Source: Bacteroidota bacterium (GTDB taxonomy: Bacteria; Bacteroidota; Bacteroidia; Cytophagales; Cyclobacteriaceae). Taken from it: DNA of 64,000 nucleotides. A model generated the notes under the pieces. The model saw nothing but the letters and a program-made list of their open reading frames with translations. It searched no databases and had not been told where the DNA came from. Location: positions 1 to 64,000 of the forward strand of contig JAEWLI010000172.1 of the NCBI GenBank assembly GCA_023393375.1, read 5' to 3'. The number at the start of each line of letters is the position of its first letter. Position 1 is the stretch's first letter. The translations under genes were made by a program, and so were the position numbers. Below, one piece after another: positions 9,337-17,327 of the stretch.

Positions 9337-9726
9337 TCAATCTTCATGAGTTTCATCGCCTTCGTAGGAAACACCTCCAAATAAATAAAGGTATAGAATC
9401 CTGGAGTATCTGAAAATAATGGGAAGAAACAATAACACTGCCAGATTTATTACCACTACATATACCATTATTCCTGGTTCATCCATGATCAGATTGATAA
9501 CAACTCCAATAGTAATAAAAAGTGCGACTACAAATGCATAACTCATATACATGGCACCAAAAAAGAACCCTGGTTCAATTTCAAACTGGAAACGACATGC
9601 CGAACAATATTTATTGAACTTATGGAATTTAGTGAACCTGTACCAGGGATAAACAAACATGTCGCCTTTCCTGCATCTGGGGCATTTGGCTTTTAATATG
9701 GCTTCGGCTTTTGATAATTCTGACAT
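9337..9726 (-). CDS. DUF983 family zinc-ribbon membrane protein
   Basis: 129 residues from the ATG at 9726 (a GTG one codon upstream is also possible). Two CxxC pairs, CPRCRKGDMF and YCSACRFQFE, form a probable zinc ribbon in the first 50 residues. Two membrane helices follow (about 57-80 and 87-108), with the conserved EPGFFFGAMYMSYAF segment just before them. This is the DUF983 architecture. Its function is unknown, but in many genomes it sits near cytochrome oxidase genes, and here the oxidase cluster ends 400 bp upstream. It precedes the histidine kinase by 33 bp. Confidence 0.85.
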   Translation of the reverse strand: MSELSKAEAILKAKCPRCRKGDMFVYPWYRFTKFHKFNKYCSACRFQFEIEPGFFFGAMYMSYAFVVALFITIGVVINLIMDEPGIMVYVVVINLAVLLFLPIIFRYSRILYLYLFGGVSYEGDETHED

Positions 9727-9796
9727 CACCTTTCTGTTTATATCAAAATTAGGAAATATAAATCACGATAGAAGGATAAATATGGTTTTTATCAGA

Positions 9797-9838
9797 GTTC
9801 AAGGTTCAAGGTTTAATGTTCAATGTTCAAGGTTGACC
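9797..9838 (+). repeat. six heptamer tandem repeats
   Basis: Consecutive 7-bp units GTTCAAG, GTTCAAG, GTTTAAT, GTTCAAT, GTTCAAG, GTTGACC. GTTCAAT is the reverse complement of ATTGAAC, the heptamer at 4320-4354, so the two loci carry the same repeat family in opposite orientation. Confidence 0.85.
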
Positions 9839-9935
9839 ATGCCTAAAAATGGTTGACCATGCTTATTAACCGACTTTTACCCAATAATTGTAAAATGGAC
9901 AAATCTTGAATCAAATAGACGCCACACGACTTTGA

Positions 9936-10074
9936 CGTCATCCCTGTGCAGACAGGGATCTCAAGAGTTTTGTACTCAGATTCAGTAAGTGCTGTAGCCA
10001 AGGTTTCCTGTCAATTGAGGTTATGTCAAACATTGTGCTACCATCAGGGGTTTCCTGCCTGCGCAGGAATGACG
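9936..10074. repeat. REP-like palindromic pair in inverted orientation
   Basis: CGTCATCCCTGTGCAGACAG starts at 9936 and contains a hairpin (TCCCTGT / ACAGGGA). At 10052-10074 TTCCTGCCTGCGCAGGAATG is nearly its reverse complement (TCCTGCCTGCGCAGGA hairpin). This matches the widespread REP-like intergenic element whose translation reads FLRRQE. It lies just past the 3' end of the respiratory directon and could act as a transcript stabiliser or terminator. No RAYT transposase is visible. Confidence 0.65.
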
Positions 10075-10133
10075 ATAGTGGTGAGTTTGTTCTCTTGTAG
10101 CGGGGATGGAAGTTCAACGGTTTGAAATTAAAT

Positions 10134-10400
10134 CTAAGCTTGCCATGACCTTCTCCGATCATTTTTTAAGGCATTGGCTTTACTGCTTTTGTACCAGAAG
10201 TATCCAACCACGGCAACAGCGAGATAGGGTGCGGCGAACAGATACAGGATTCCGGCATTTATTGTGCTTGCTACTCCTTCAGCATCACTGCTCTCAACGG
10301 TAGCTTTACACATGGCGCATTGTGCTGCAACATCCTGAAGGAAAATCAGCATGATCGCAATAGTAATATAAATGGTTTTTTTAAATTTATTCATTTCCAT
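10134..10400 (-). CDS. small membrane protein with CxxC at the end of the oxidase cluster
   Basis: 88 residues (ATG at 10400; an ATG two codons later is equally good). A signal-like helix, about residues 8-25, ends in VAAQ and is followed at once by CAMCK, so a CxxC pair would sit just outside the membrane. After a short acidic loop (ESSDAEGVAST) comes a second helix, about 49-67, and a basic tail. It is the last gene of the ACIII-oxidase directon, 46 bp after the DUF420 gene. I do not recognise a named family. Position and the exposed CxxC suggest a role in copper or heme handling during oxidase assembly, but that is inference. Confidence 0.7.
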   Translation of the reverse strand: MEMNKFKKTIYITIAIMLIFLQDVAAQCAMCKATVESSDAEGVASTINAGILYLFAAPYLAVAVVGYFWYKSSKANALKNDRRRSWQA

Positions 10401-10446
10401 TTTTGATTAAACCACAGTTTATTAACTCTTTAATTCTCCAAATGGT

Positions 10447-11034
10447 TTAGAAAGCATAAAAAGGCCTTATCATAAAATATACAATCACACCTGAAACAGA
10501 AACATACAACCAAACGGGATAAGCATATTTTACAACTTTCCTGTGCCTATTAAAAGAGCCTGTGTACGCAAAGTACATGGCCAGTAAAACCAGTGGGGCC
10601 ACTACAATGGCCAAAAGAATATGTGACAACAACAAGCTCAAATAAATCGTTCGTGAAGTTCCTGCTATTACTTCTTCTGTTACGTCCAGTATGCCATTTT
10701 TGTCTAGATCCCCAAAAACCGCTGAAGGGGTAGAGTAATGATATATTATATATGAAACCAAAAATATTGATCCCAACACAAAACTGGTAGTCATGGCATT
10801 TTTATGTGCCGGGATATTTCCCTGTTTAATAAAATAAAACCCAACAGCCAAAAACAAAATAGTCAAGCTGTTCAAAAATGCGTTGAAGTGAGGAAGAAAA
10901 AACACCCATTGGCCTCCATCTCCTGATCTGGAAGGCATGAAAATCAAAACCCCAACAATAACAGGGATCAATACTGAAATCATACCCACCCAAAGCTTAT
11001 AATTTCGCTCAACTATTGTCTTGTTCATGGGCAT
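10447..11034 (-). CDS. DUF420 family membrane protein, oxidase-associated
   Basis: 195 residues, about five membrane helices. His residues at conserved DUF420 places are visible: LPHFNAFLNS, NIPAHKNAMTT, IYHYSTP and LSHILLAIVVAPL. DUF420 proteins (related to CtaM) are encoded with heme-copper oxidases and are thought to help assemble them. The gene overlaps the 3' end of the SCO-like gene by 26 bp if the first ATG (11034) is used, or 20 bp with the next (11028), which points to translational coupling. A loop (DLDKNGILDVTEEV) resembles a calcium-binding EF-loop and is odd for the family. Confidence 0.85.
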   Translation of the reverse strand: MPMNKTIVERNYKLWVGMISVLIPVIVGVLIFMPSRSGDGGQWVFFLPHFNAFLNSLTILFLAVGFYFIKQGNIPAHKNAMTTSFVLGSIFLVSYIIYHYSTPSAVFGDLDKNGILDVTEEVIAGTSRTIYLSLLLSHILLAIVVAPLVLLAMYFAYTGSFNRHRKVVKYAYPVWLYVSVSGVIVYFMIRPFYAF

Positions 11035-11635
11035 TTTTATAATTGTTTAACAATATTTTAGCTTCCATCGCCATCCTGTCTGTTTCTTTTAATGACCATC
11101 CATCATAATAACCCCTTATCCGTTTTTCCTTATCAACCAATACAAATTGATGCAAAGAATTACTTTCAAACGGCAAGACCAGTCCACAATTGACAAAATT
11201 TACTAGCTCAGGTTGTTCCAGATTGATGAATTTCCAATGAGCATCCTGTTTGATATAATTGTCAACGGACATCTCTCCCTGTCCATATAATATACTTATT
11301 ACAATAATATTATTCTCGCCAATAAATGTATGATGCAGCCTTGATAAGTTATTAAATTTGATTTGGCAGGTGTCTTCACAGTCTTTCTCTAAAAAACTAT
11401 AGATTACGAACACATTTTCTGGATTAATCTCATCATGATTCACAAGATGTAATAAGCTGCGGTTTAAAAAATGCGGACCATCAGCAAAATCGCAATCATA
11501 CTCATCAATTACCCCTTGTGGATAATACACGGGTACATCGTACTCATTGCTGCCAAAAGTTTGAAGAAACAGGTAGAGCATAACCGGAATAGCTAACAGG
11601 CTCATCAACATACTGATTTTCCAAAGCTTTTTCAT
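11009..11635 (-). CDS. SCO1/SenC-like copper chaperone for cytochrome oxidase
   Basis: 208 residues from the ATG at 11635; a TTG three codons upstream is less likely. One N-terminal membrane anchor (about residues 5-25) leads to a thioredoxin-fold domain. CEDTC supplies the CxxxC copper pair, and HQFVLVDKEKRIRGYYDG is the SCO C-terminal signature, with its His the expected third ligand. SCO proteins deliver copper to the CuA site of subunit II. The gene lies 53 bp after subunit IV and overlaps the DUF420 gene. The motif differs from the common CPxxCP but the spacing is retained. Confidence 0.85.
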   Translation of the reverse strand: MKKLWKISMLMSLLAIPVMLYLFLQTFGSNEYDVPVYYPQGVIDEYDCDFADGPHFLNRSLLHLVNHDEINPENVFVIYSFLEKDCEDTCQIKFNNLSRLHHTFIGENNIIVISILYGQGEMSVDNYIKQDAHWKFINLEQPELVNFVNCGLVLPFESNSLHQFVLVDKEKRIRGYYDGWSLKETDRMAMEAKILLNNYKNAHEQDNS

Positions 11636-11688
11636 AATTGGCAAAAGTAAAGGCTAAATATAACCCTTATTATTTTATGCCGGCAATT

Positions 11689-11970
11689 TTATAATGTACT
11701 ACCTTCCAGCATTAATGCCACCACCAGCCACAGTATAAATACAATTGGGAGCAATATGGACCATATGAGTGCTTTTACTTCATATTTAAGGTGCATAAAT
11801 TCTGATACGATGTAATAAGCTTTTAGAATGGTCATTCCGAAAAATATTGCTATCCTCAAAGTTTGCCATTCATGAGGCAATGTAAATGCCACTGCCAATT
11901 CCAGGATGGTAACTATCAATAATATCCAGAAGGTTCTCCAGATGAGCGAAACATGTGATTTTTCAGCCAT
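11689..11970 (-). CDS. cytochrome c oxidase subunit IV (caa3 type)
   Basis: 93 residues from the ATG at 11970. A longer in-frame reading up to 12042 only overlaps subunit III and is rejected. There are three hydrophobic helices (FWILLIVTILELAVAF, IAIFFGMTILKAYYIV, LIWSILLPIVFILWLVV), and the FMHLKYE segment is typical of prokaryotic subunit IV. The gene begins 14 bp after the stop of the subunit III gene, inside the oxidase operon. Its role is structural support of the oxidase complex. Confidence 0.85.
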   Translation of the reverse strand: MAEKSHVSLIWRTFWILLIVTILELAVAFTLPHEWQTLRIAIFFGMTILKAYYIVSEFMHLKYEVKALIWSILLPIVFILWLVVALMLEGSTL

Positions 11971-11984
11971 ACTGTAATTAAATT

Positions 11985-12740
11985 TTAAATCAGGTAGAAC
12001 AATGTGAAAACAAATACCCATACCAGGTCTACAAAGTGCCAATATAGCCCTGTTTTTTCGACCATTTCATAACTTCCTTTTTCCTGATATTTTCCTACTA
12101 CTGTATTATAGAACACATAAATATTAAGGATCACACCGCTCAATACGTGAGTACCATGAAATCCAGTAATAAAAAAGAAAAAAGCAGCAAATAAAGGAGG
12201 GCCATAAGGATTGGATAATAAAGTTGCCATACCACTCCCTTCTTCAGGTCCGGCAATAAAATGCGCCCACTCCCAAGCTTGACAGGCTAAAAAAACAGAC
12301 CCACCAATAATTGTCCACAACAACCATTTTTGAACGTTCTTTTTATCCATCCTGCTACCAGCCTCCACAGCCAATACCATAGTGACACTACTGGCAATCA
12401 GGATAAATGTCATCACTGTGACAAAAACCAAAGGGGCAGGAAGGTTGTGGAAAAAAGGAACTGCTTCAAATACTTTTTCAGGAATTGGCCAATATTCAGT
12501 AGAAAATTTAAATTCACTGACCGGTCCTTCGTAAGCCGGATGAGAATACCTGACCATGGCATATGATATCAGCAGAGCCGAAAAGGTGAAAGCATCTGAC
12601 AAGAGGAAAAACCACATCATCAGTTTACCATAACTTGCCTTGAATGGTGACACACCTCCATCCCAGATATTTCGTTTTTTCCGTTTTACTAAAGTTTCAT
12701 TTTTTGCTTTAGTTGTGGTATCAATTTTTTCTCGATCCAT
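11985..12740 (-). CDS. ctaE: cytochrome c oxidase subunit III
   Basis: 251 residues. The hydrophilic N terminus (about 35 residues, Lys-rich) is followed by about five to six helices with subunit III features: KLMMWFFLLSDAFTFSALL, CQAWEWAHFI, FFFITGFHGTHVLSG and the C-terminal YWHFVDLVWVFVFTLFYL. It is the first-order match to COX3 in this cluster. The start codon follows directly after the stop of the other subunit III-like gene, with no gap, so the two are translated as a unit. Subunit III stabilises subunit I and proton uptake. Confidence 0.9.
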   Translation of the reverse strand: MDREKIDTTTKAKNETLVKRKKRNIWDGGVSPFKASYGKLMMWFFLLSDAFTFSALLISYAMVRYSHPAYEGPVSEFKFSTEYWPIPEKVFEAVPFFHNLPAPLVFVTVMTFILIASSVTMVLAVEAGSRMDKKNVQKWLLWTIIGGSVFLACQAWEWAHFIAGPEEGSGMATLLSNPYGPPLFAAFFFFITGFHGTHVLSGVILNIYVFYNTVVGKYQEKGSYEMVEKTGLYWHFVDLVWVFVFTLFYLI

Positions 12741-13319
12741 CTATTTGTTAATTAGAATAAAAATAAACAGGTAAAGCCAAATTGCATCTAAAAAATGCCA
12801 ATAAGTGGCGCACATTTCAATTTTGAGCATGTTTTTGGAATGCACCTTATATGCCAGGGCATAACCTAATGTAACCAGAACAAACAATAAGGCACTTATG
12901 ATATGAACTGCATGTACTCCTGTGAACACATAAACAAACGAACCTGAAGGGTTTCCCACAAAATAAACACCACTGGCTACAAGTTGTCCCCAGGCAATAT
13001 ACTGTCCGATTAAAAAAGCAGTCCCCAACAAAGCTGTAATTACCAGAGCAATCTTCAGCATTACCAGGTTATTCTTTTTTGCAGAAATAAAAGCCCAATG
13101 CATGGTAATACTGCTCAACAATAATATACCTGTATTACGCATAAAACCATCAGGCATTTGGAATTCCAACCAGTTTCCCTCTCCTGATCTAACAATATAA
13201 GCACTGGTAAGGGCAGCAAATACCATTACCACTGATACCATAAATAACCACATCGCGAACTTTTTAGGGTTCATCGACATGGGCATGGGTGGTTGTTTAA
13301 TCGTAATATCGGATTTCAT
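12741..13319 (-). CDS. second heme-copper oxidase subunit III-family protein
   Basis: 192 residues from the ATG at 13319. A TTG start five codons upstream would overlap ctaB and is less likely. Five helices, with FAMWLFMVSVVMVFAALTSA near the N terminus, FTGVHAVHIISALLF, and YWHFLDAIWLYLFIF at the C terminus, mark it as a COX3 homologue shorter than its neighbour. Two adjacent subunit III genes are a known arrangement in Bacteroidota caa3 clusters. It begins 1 bp after the ctaB stop and abuts the next gene. Whether both are in the mature enzyme cannot be told from sequence. Confidence 0.88.
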   Translation of the reverse strand: MKSDITIKQPPMPMSMNPKKFAMWLFMVSVVMVFAALTSAYIVRSGEGNWLEFQMPDGFMRNTGILLLSSITMHWAFISAKKNNLVMLKIALVITALLGTAFLIGQYIAWGQLVASGVYFVGNPSGSFVYVFTGVHAVHIISALLFVLVTLGYALAYKVHSKNMLKIEMCATYWHFLDAIWLYLFIFILINK

Positions 13320-13320
13320 A

Positions 13321-14217
13321 TCAGACTTTATCAATTAAAAAAGCAATTTGAACAATTGGTAAATACAAGAACGAAGCGTACATAATCTTTAAAGCAGATT
13401 TTCTACTACCCTCCTTCATCAATGAAAATGTAGTGCTTAAAAAAAGCACACCGCATACAACAGCGATCATTGCTGAATTGATCCCTGTTAATCCGATTTT
13501 TGCAGGCAATAATCCCAATGGAATCAGAAATAATGCATGGATCATAATCTGTATAGCTGTATTAATATTCCTACTGCCATTTCCCGGCAACAGCTTAAAT
13601 CCTGCTTTTTTATAATCTTCATCTGCCACCCAGGCTATTGCCCAAAAATGTGGAAACTGCCAGATAAACTGGATACTGAAAATAATAATGGCTTCATACG
13701 AAATCGATCCTGTAGCAGCAATCCAACCAATCAATGGAGGCAAAGCTCCGGGAATAGCACCCACAAAAACAGCGATCGGCCCTACCCTTTTCAGAGGAGT
13801 ATAAACAAAGCAATACAAAATCATAGAAATAAAAGCCACAATAACCGTCAGCCAATTGGTATAAACAGCAAGAATTGTGAACCCTAATACTCCAATTATA
13901 CCTGCATATACAGACGCTTCATTCAAACCAATTCTGTTGGCTGGCAAAGGTCGGTTTTTAGTACGGCTCATTACTTTATCGTATTCTTTTTCCATTACCT
14001 GATTAATGGTAACAGAAGCACCGGAAATCAAAAATCCTCCTATGGTGAACATGGAAAAATGCCACCAATCGAAAAATCCACGGCTACCTAGGGCATACCC
14101 AAATGCGGAGGAAAATGCCACCAAAAAGGACAACCTGAACTTCAAAAGCATCAGGTAATCTTTGATGGTTTCAACCACTACGGTACTGGTACTGATATTT
14201 TCAATTCTGTTGTACAT
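13321..14217 (-). CDS. ctaB: protoheme IX farnesyltransferase (heme O synthase)
   Basis: 298 residues with about nine membrane helices. The UbiA-family aspartate-rich site is plain: NQVMEKEYDKVMSRTKNRPL (N72 to P90 region), and the second loop has ADEDYKKAGFKLLPG. The enzyme attaches a farnesyl group to heme B to make heme O, the precursor of heme A used by the oxidase encoded next to it. It starts 17 bp after the subunit I stop. No ctaA (heme A synthase) is in the window, so that step must be encoded elsewhere. Confidence 0.95.
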   Translation of the reverse strand: MYNRIENISTSTVVVETIKDYLMLLKFRLSFLVAFSSAFGYALGSRGFFDWWHFSMFTIGGFLISGASVTINQVMEKEYDKVMSRTKNRPLPANRIGLNEASVYAGIIGVLGFTILAVYTNWLTVIVAFISMILYCFVYTPLKRVGPIAVFVGAIPGALPPLIGWIAATGSISYEAIIIFSIQFIWQFPHFWAIAWVADEDYKKAGFKLLPGNGSRNINTAIQIMIHALFLIPLGLLPAKIGLTGINSAMIAVVCGVLFLSTTFSLMKEGSRKSALKIMYASFLYLPIVQIAFLIDKV

Positions 14218-14234
14218 AATTAAAAATCAATTCG

Positions 14235-16097
14235 CTAATCCAACTCCTTTTTAGTTTCAGGTTTATCAACCGGCTCGTCCAAAGGATCTGCTTCATGAGG
14301 GAGATTCGATTCAGGCGTGAACTCATAAGGCACATTCTGTGGAATAAAGTCTTCTTTTGCCCCAGGTTTTGAATAATCATAAGGCCATCGGTAAACAGTT
14401 GGTATTTCACCAGGCCAATTGCCATGGCCAATATCCACCGGGGTGGTCCATTCCAAGGTATTTGATTTCCAAGGATTGGCCGGAGCTTTTCTACCCTTGA
14501 ATATGCTGTAAAAGAAGTTCCATAAAAAGATAAACTGGGCAAACATGGTTAAACCTGCAGCTATTGTGATGAGGCTGTTCAAATCGCCAAGTATGTTAAA
14601 TGTCTCAAAATTGGTAAAAGTGTAATAACGTCTTGGAAAACCTGCAATTCCTAAATAATGCATGGGGAAAAACACTAAATAAATCCCTATTATGGATAAC
14701 CAGAAATGGACATACCCTAGCTTTTCATTCATCATTCTGCCAAACATCTTTGGGAACCAATGATATACACCGGCCACCATACCAAAAAATGATGCACTTC
14801 CCATCACCAGGTGAAAGTGGGCTACCACAAAGTAGGTATCATGCAATTGAATATCAAGTGAAGAATTACCCAAGTGAATACCTGTTAACCCTCCAGAAAT
14901 AAAGAAAGATACCAAACCGATAGAAAACAACATGGCTGGTGTAAATCGGATATTGCCCCGCCATAAGGTAGCCAGATAATTAAAGACTTTTACTGCAGAT
15001 GGTACCGCTATCACCAGTGTGGTGAGCATAAATGCAGAACCCAGGAATGGATTCATACCGGATACGAACATATGGTGCGCCCAAACCAAAAACGATAATA
15101 CGGTGATGGCCAGCAATGAGCCAATCATAGCGCGGTAACCGAAAATTGGTTTTCTGGAATTAGTTGCGATAATTTCTGAGGTTATTCCAAGGGCTGGTAA
15201 CATCACAATATATACCTCTGGATGGCCTAAAAACCAGAACAAATGTTGATAAAGGATAGCACTTCCACCCACATTGGCCAATGCTTCCCCAGCTATATAA
15301 ATTTGGTCGAGGTAAAAACTGGTACCAAAACTTCGGTCGAACAATAATAACAATGCTGCTGACAACAGCACCGGAAAAGCCAACAATCCAATTATTGCGG
15401 TAAAGAAAAATGCCCATATGGTTAGAGGCAGCCTTGTAAATGACATTCCCCGTGTCCGAAGGTTGATAACTGTAGAAATGAAATTAATCCCAGAAATCAG
15501 GGTAGATATAATAAAGAAGGTCATGGCGATCAGCCATAACGTCATACCCAAACCAGAACCCGAAATCGCCTGTGGTAAAGCACTCAGGGGAGGATACACT
15601 GTCCAACCACCGGATGCAGGCCCTGTTTCAATAAATAATGAATAGAACATGATGATGCTGGCCAAAAAGAATAACCAGTAAGATAACATGTTCATAAACC
15701 CTGAAGCCATGTCCCGTGCGCCAATCTGAAGAGGAATGAGCAGGTTACTGAAAGTTCCACTCAACCCTGCCGTCAATACAAAAAACACCATGATGGTGCC
15801 GTGCATCGTAACCAGTGCCAAATAAAATTCAGGATCAAGTGTACCTTGATCACTGATCCAACTGCCCATGATGGGTTGCAACCAGGAGAGGTTCATGTCT
15901 GGGAATCCCAATTGAAGTCTGAACACCAAAGACATTAATCCACCAATCACTGCCCAAAAGATAGCCGTAAACAAATATTGTTTGGCGATCATCTTGTGGT
16001 CAAGACTGAATATATATTTGGATACAAAATTCTCTGAATGATGCTGTTCCCCATCATGAGAGGATATGGATTCATTATGTAAATCAGCTACAGCCAT
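14235..16097 (-). CDS. ctaD: cytochrome c oxidase subunit I
   Basis: 620 residues, twelve or so helices. Catalytic ligands are all visible: H99 (MHGT, low-spin heme), H292-P-E294-V-Y296 (CuB and the cross-linked Tyr; the Glu marks the A1 class), H341/H342 (WAHHMF, CuB), and H427 and H429 (VAHFHLVMG, high-spin and low-spin heme). The N-terminal 25 residues are His- and acid-rich. The C-terminal 50 residues are acidic and hydrophilic. It reduces oxygen to water and pumps protons. It follows subunit II by 47 bp and heads the distal oxidase half of the directon. Confidence 0.97.
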   Translation of the reverse strand: MAVADLHNESISSHDGEQHHSENFVSKYIFSLDHKMIAKQYLFTAIFWAVIGGLMSLVFRLQLGFPDMNLSWLQPIMGSWISDQGTLDPEFYLALVTMHGTIMVFFVLTAGLSGTFSNLLIPLQIGARDMASGFMNMLSYWLFFLASIIMFYSLFIETGPASGGWTVYPPLSALPQAISGSGLGMTLWLIAMTFFIISTLISGINFISTVINLRTRGMSFTRLPLTIWAFFFTAIIGLLAFPVLLSAALLLLFDRSFGTSFYLDQIYIAGEALANVGGSAILYQHLFWFLGHPEVYIVMLPALGITSEIIATNSRKPIFGYRAMIGSLLAITVLSFLVWAHHMFVSGMNPFLGSAFMLTTLVIAVPSAVKVFNYLATLWRGNIRFTPAMLFSIGLVSFFISGGLTGIHLGNSSLDIQLHDTYFVVAHFHLVMGSASFFGMVAGVYHWFPKMFGRMMNEKLGYVHFWLSIIGIYLVFFPMHYLGIAGFPRRYYTFTNFETFNILGDLNSLITIAAGLTMFAQFIFLWNFFYSIFKGRKAPANPWKSNTLEWTTPVDIGHGNWPGEIPTVYRWPYDYSKPGAKEDFIPQNVPYEFTPESNLPHEADPLDEPVDKPETKKELD

Positions 16098-16144
16098 TGT
16101 TTTGTTTTTTTGAGTATTATAAATGTAATTAAAAAAATATCCTA

Positions 16145-17263
16145 TTAGTTTACGGCAACTCCTACAGTATCTTCCAAAATACCAGCCGTTTCTACCTCAA
16201 CTTGTTCAGACTCTGGACTTAACCCGGTAACCGTATAGGCCAATTCCTTTAAGTTTTCAGGCACCTGCGACATTAAATCCGGATTATTTGATAAAAATGA
16301 TTTCTGTTGGGCTAGCCAGGTTTGGTATTCGGGTTCTTCCACCACCACTACAATAATTCTCATGGAATAATGGCCTCTCCCACACACTTCAGCACAAGCT
16401 ATTTCATAATTGAACTCCGGATTGTTTAATTCTGCACGCATTTCTTTGGTCGTTTTATTGGGTATAAACCAAAACTGGGTTGGCATCCCTGGCACAGCAT
16501 CCATCTTTAACCTGAAATGGGGAGCGAATACACTATGTAAAACATCCCTTGCTCTGATTTTAAAAAGTACAGGTTTATTTACGGGTAAATAAATTTCTCT
16601 TGGGATAAAATCATCAAAAGCGGCTTTATCTTCAAAATTTAATCCAAATTCGTTCACTGCCGTGATTCTTCTGTAATCATATGCTCCTAACTGATTATCA
16701 GGCCCTGGATACCGTGCCCTCCAGGCAAACTGAAACCCCAGGATCTCAACCACTTCTGCATCTTTAGGTGCCTCTCTCATCACACTCCTCCACGTTTGAA
16801 GGCCCCCAATCACCAATAGTGTAAGTACCACAGCAGGAATTAATGTCCAGGCTATTTCCAATTTTACATTGTCAGGATAATAAAGTGCTTTTTTTTCTTT
16901 CTTATACCTGTATTTATATGAAAAATAGAAGAGCAATACATTGGTAAGAATAAATACAAAACCGGTGATACCGGTAGTGATCCAAAAAAGGTTATCAATT
17001 TTTAATCCATGCTCGGAAGCGATAGGCAATTGGTATTTATCAAAATTCCCAAAAGAATACCAGATGATCACGATTAAACCTATAACTACAAAAGCAAGCA
17101 TCAGAATGGCATTGGTAGGATTTGTTTTATTCACCCGCTCATCGGTGTTGTCAGCTTCCTCCTTTTTGCCTTTCACTATTCTTAATAGCTTCTGGATCCT
17201 GAATAATAATGCTATAATGGCAATTATGAAAATAATGCCAAAAATTATGAGCCAAATCGACAT
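16145..17263 (-). CDS. ctaC: cytochrome c oxidase subunit II
   Basis: 372 residues. An extra N-terminal helix (about 2-22) precedes the usual two (about 53-73 and 97-115). The periplasmic cupredoxin domain carries the CuA ligands: HFRLKMD, then CAEVCGRGHYSM (Cys-x3-Cys-x3-His-x2-Met). An acidic tail of about 40 residues follows. No CxxCH heme motif is present at the C terminus, so electrons must come from a separate cytochrome domain, most simply ActE or the ActA mono-heme domain encoded upstream. It lies 64 bp downstream of actF and 47 bp upstream of ctaD. Confidence 0.95.
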   Translation of the reverse strand: MSIWLIIFGIIFIIAIIALLFRIQKLLRIVKGKKEEADNTDERVNKTNPTNAILMLAFVVIGLIVIIWYSFGNFDKYQLPIASEHGLKIDNLFWITTGITGFVFILTNVLLFYFSYKYRYKKEKKALYYPDNVKLEIAWTLIPAVVLTLLVIGGLQTWRSVMREAPKDAEVVEILGFQFAWRARYPGPDNQLGAYDYRRITAVNEFGLNFEDKAAFDDFIPREIYLPVNKPVLFKIRARDVLHSVFAPHFRLKMDAVPGMPTQFWFIPNKTTKEMRAELNNPEFNYEIACAEVCGRGHYSMRIIVVVVEEPEYQTWLAQQKSFLSNNPDLMSQVPENLKELAYTVTGLSPESEQVEVETAGILEDTVGVAVN

Positions 17264-17327
17264 GATTATTTTTTAAGTTTATTTTTAAGGTACCACCTAA
17301 TAAAAAATACAGCTTAATTACTACTTA

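Larger units (their letters stand above)
9727..10133. other. 407-bp gene-free stretch rich in short repeats
   Basis: No gene is supported. It contains heptamer repeats (9797-9838), a repeated GTTGACCATGC (9832-9842 and 9852-9862) and a REP-like inverted pair (9936-9958 and 10052-10074). A 74-codon minus-strand frame here encodes SSFLRRQETP, the usual translation of such REP-like repeats, so it is not a gene. Confidence 0.7.

Noticed and set aside
9938..10162. 74-codon minus-strand ORF with FLRRQE motif
   Set aside because: The sequence is the usual translation of REP-like intergenic repeats and crosses two palindromes; not a gene.
11971..12042. Longer subunit IV reading
   Set aside because: It runs into the 3' end of subunit III and adds no homology; the ATG at 11970 fits the family.
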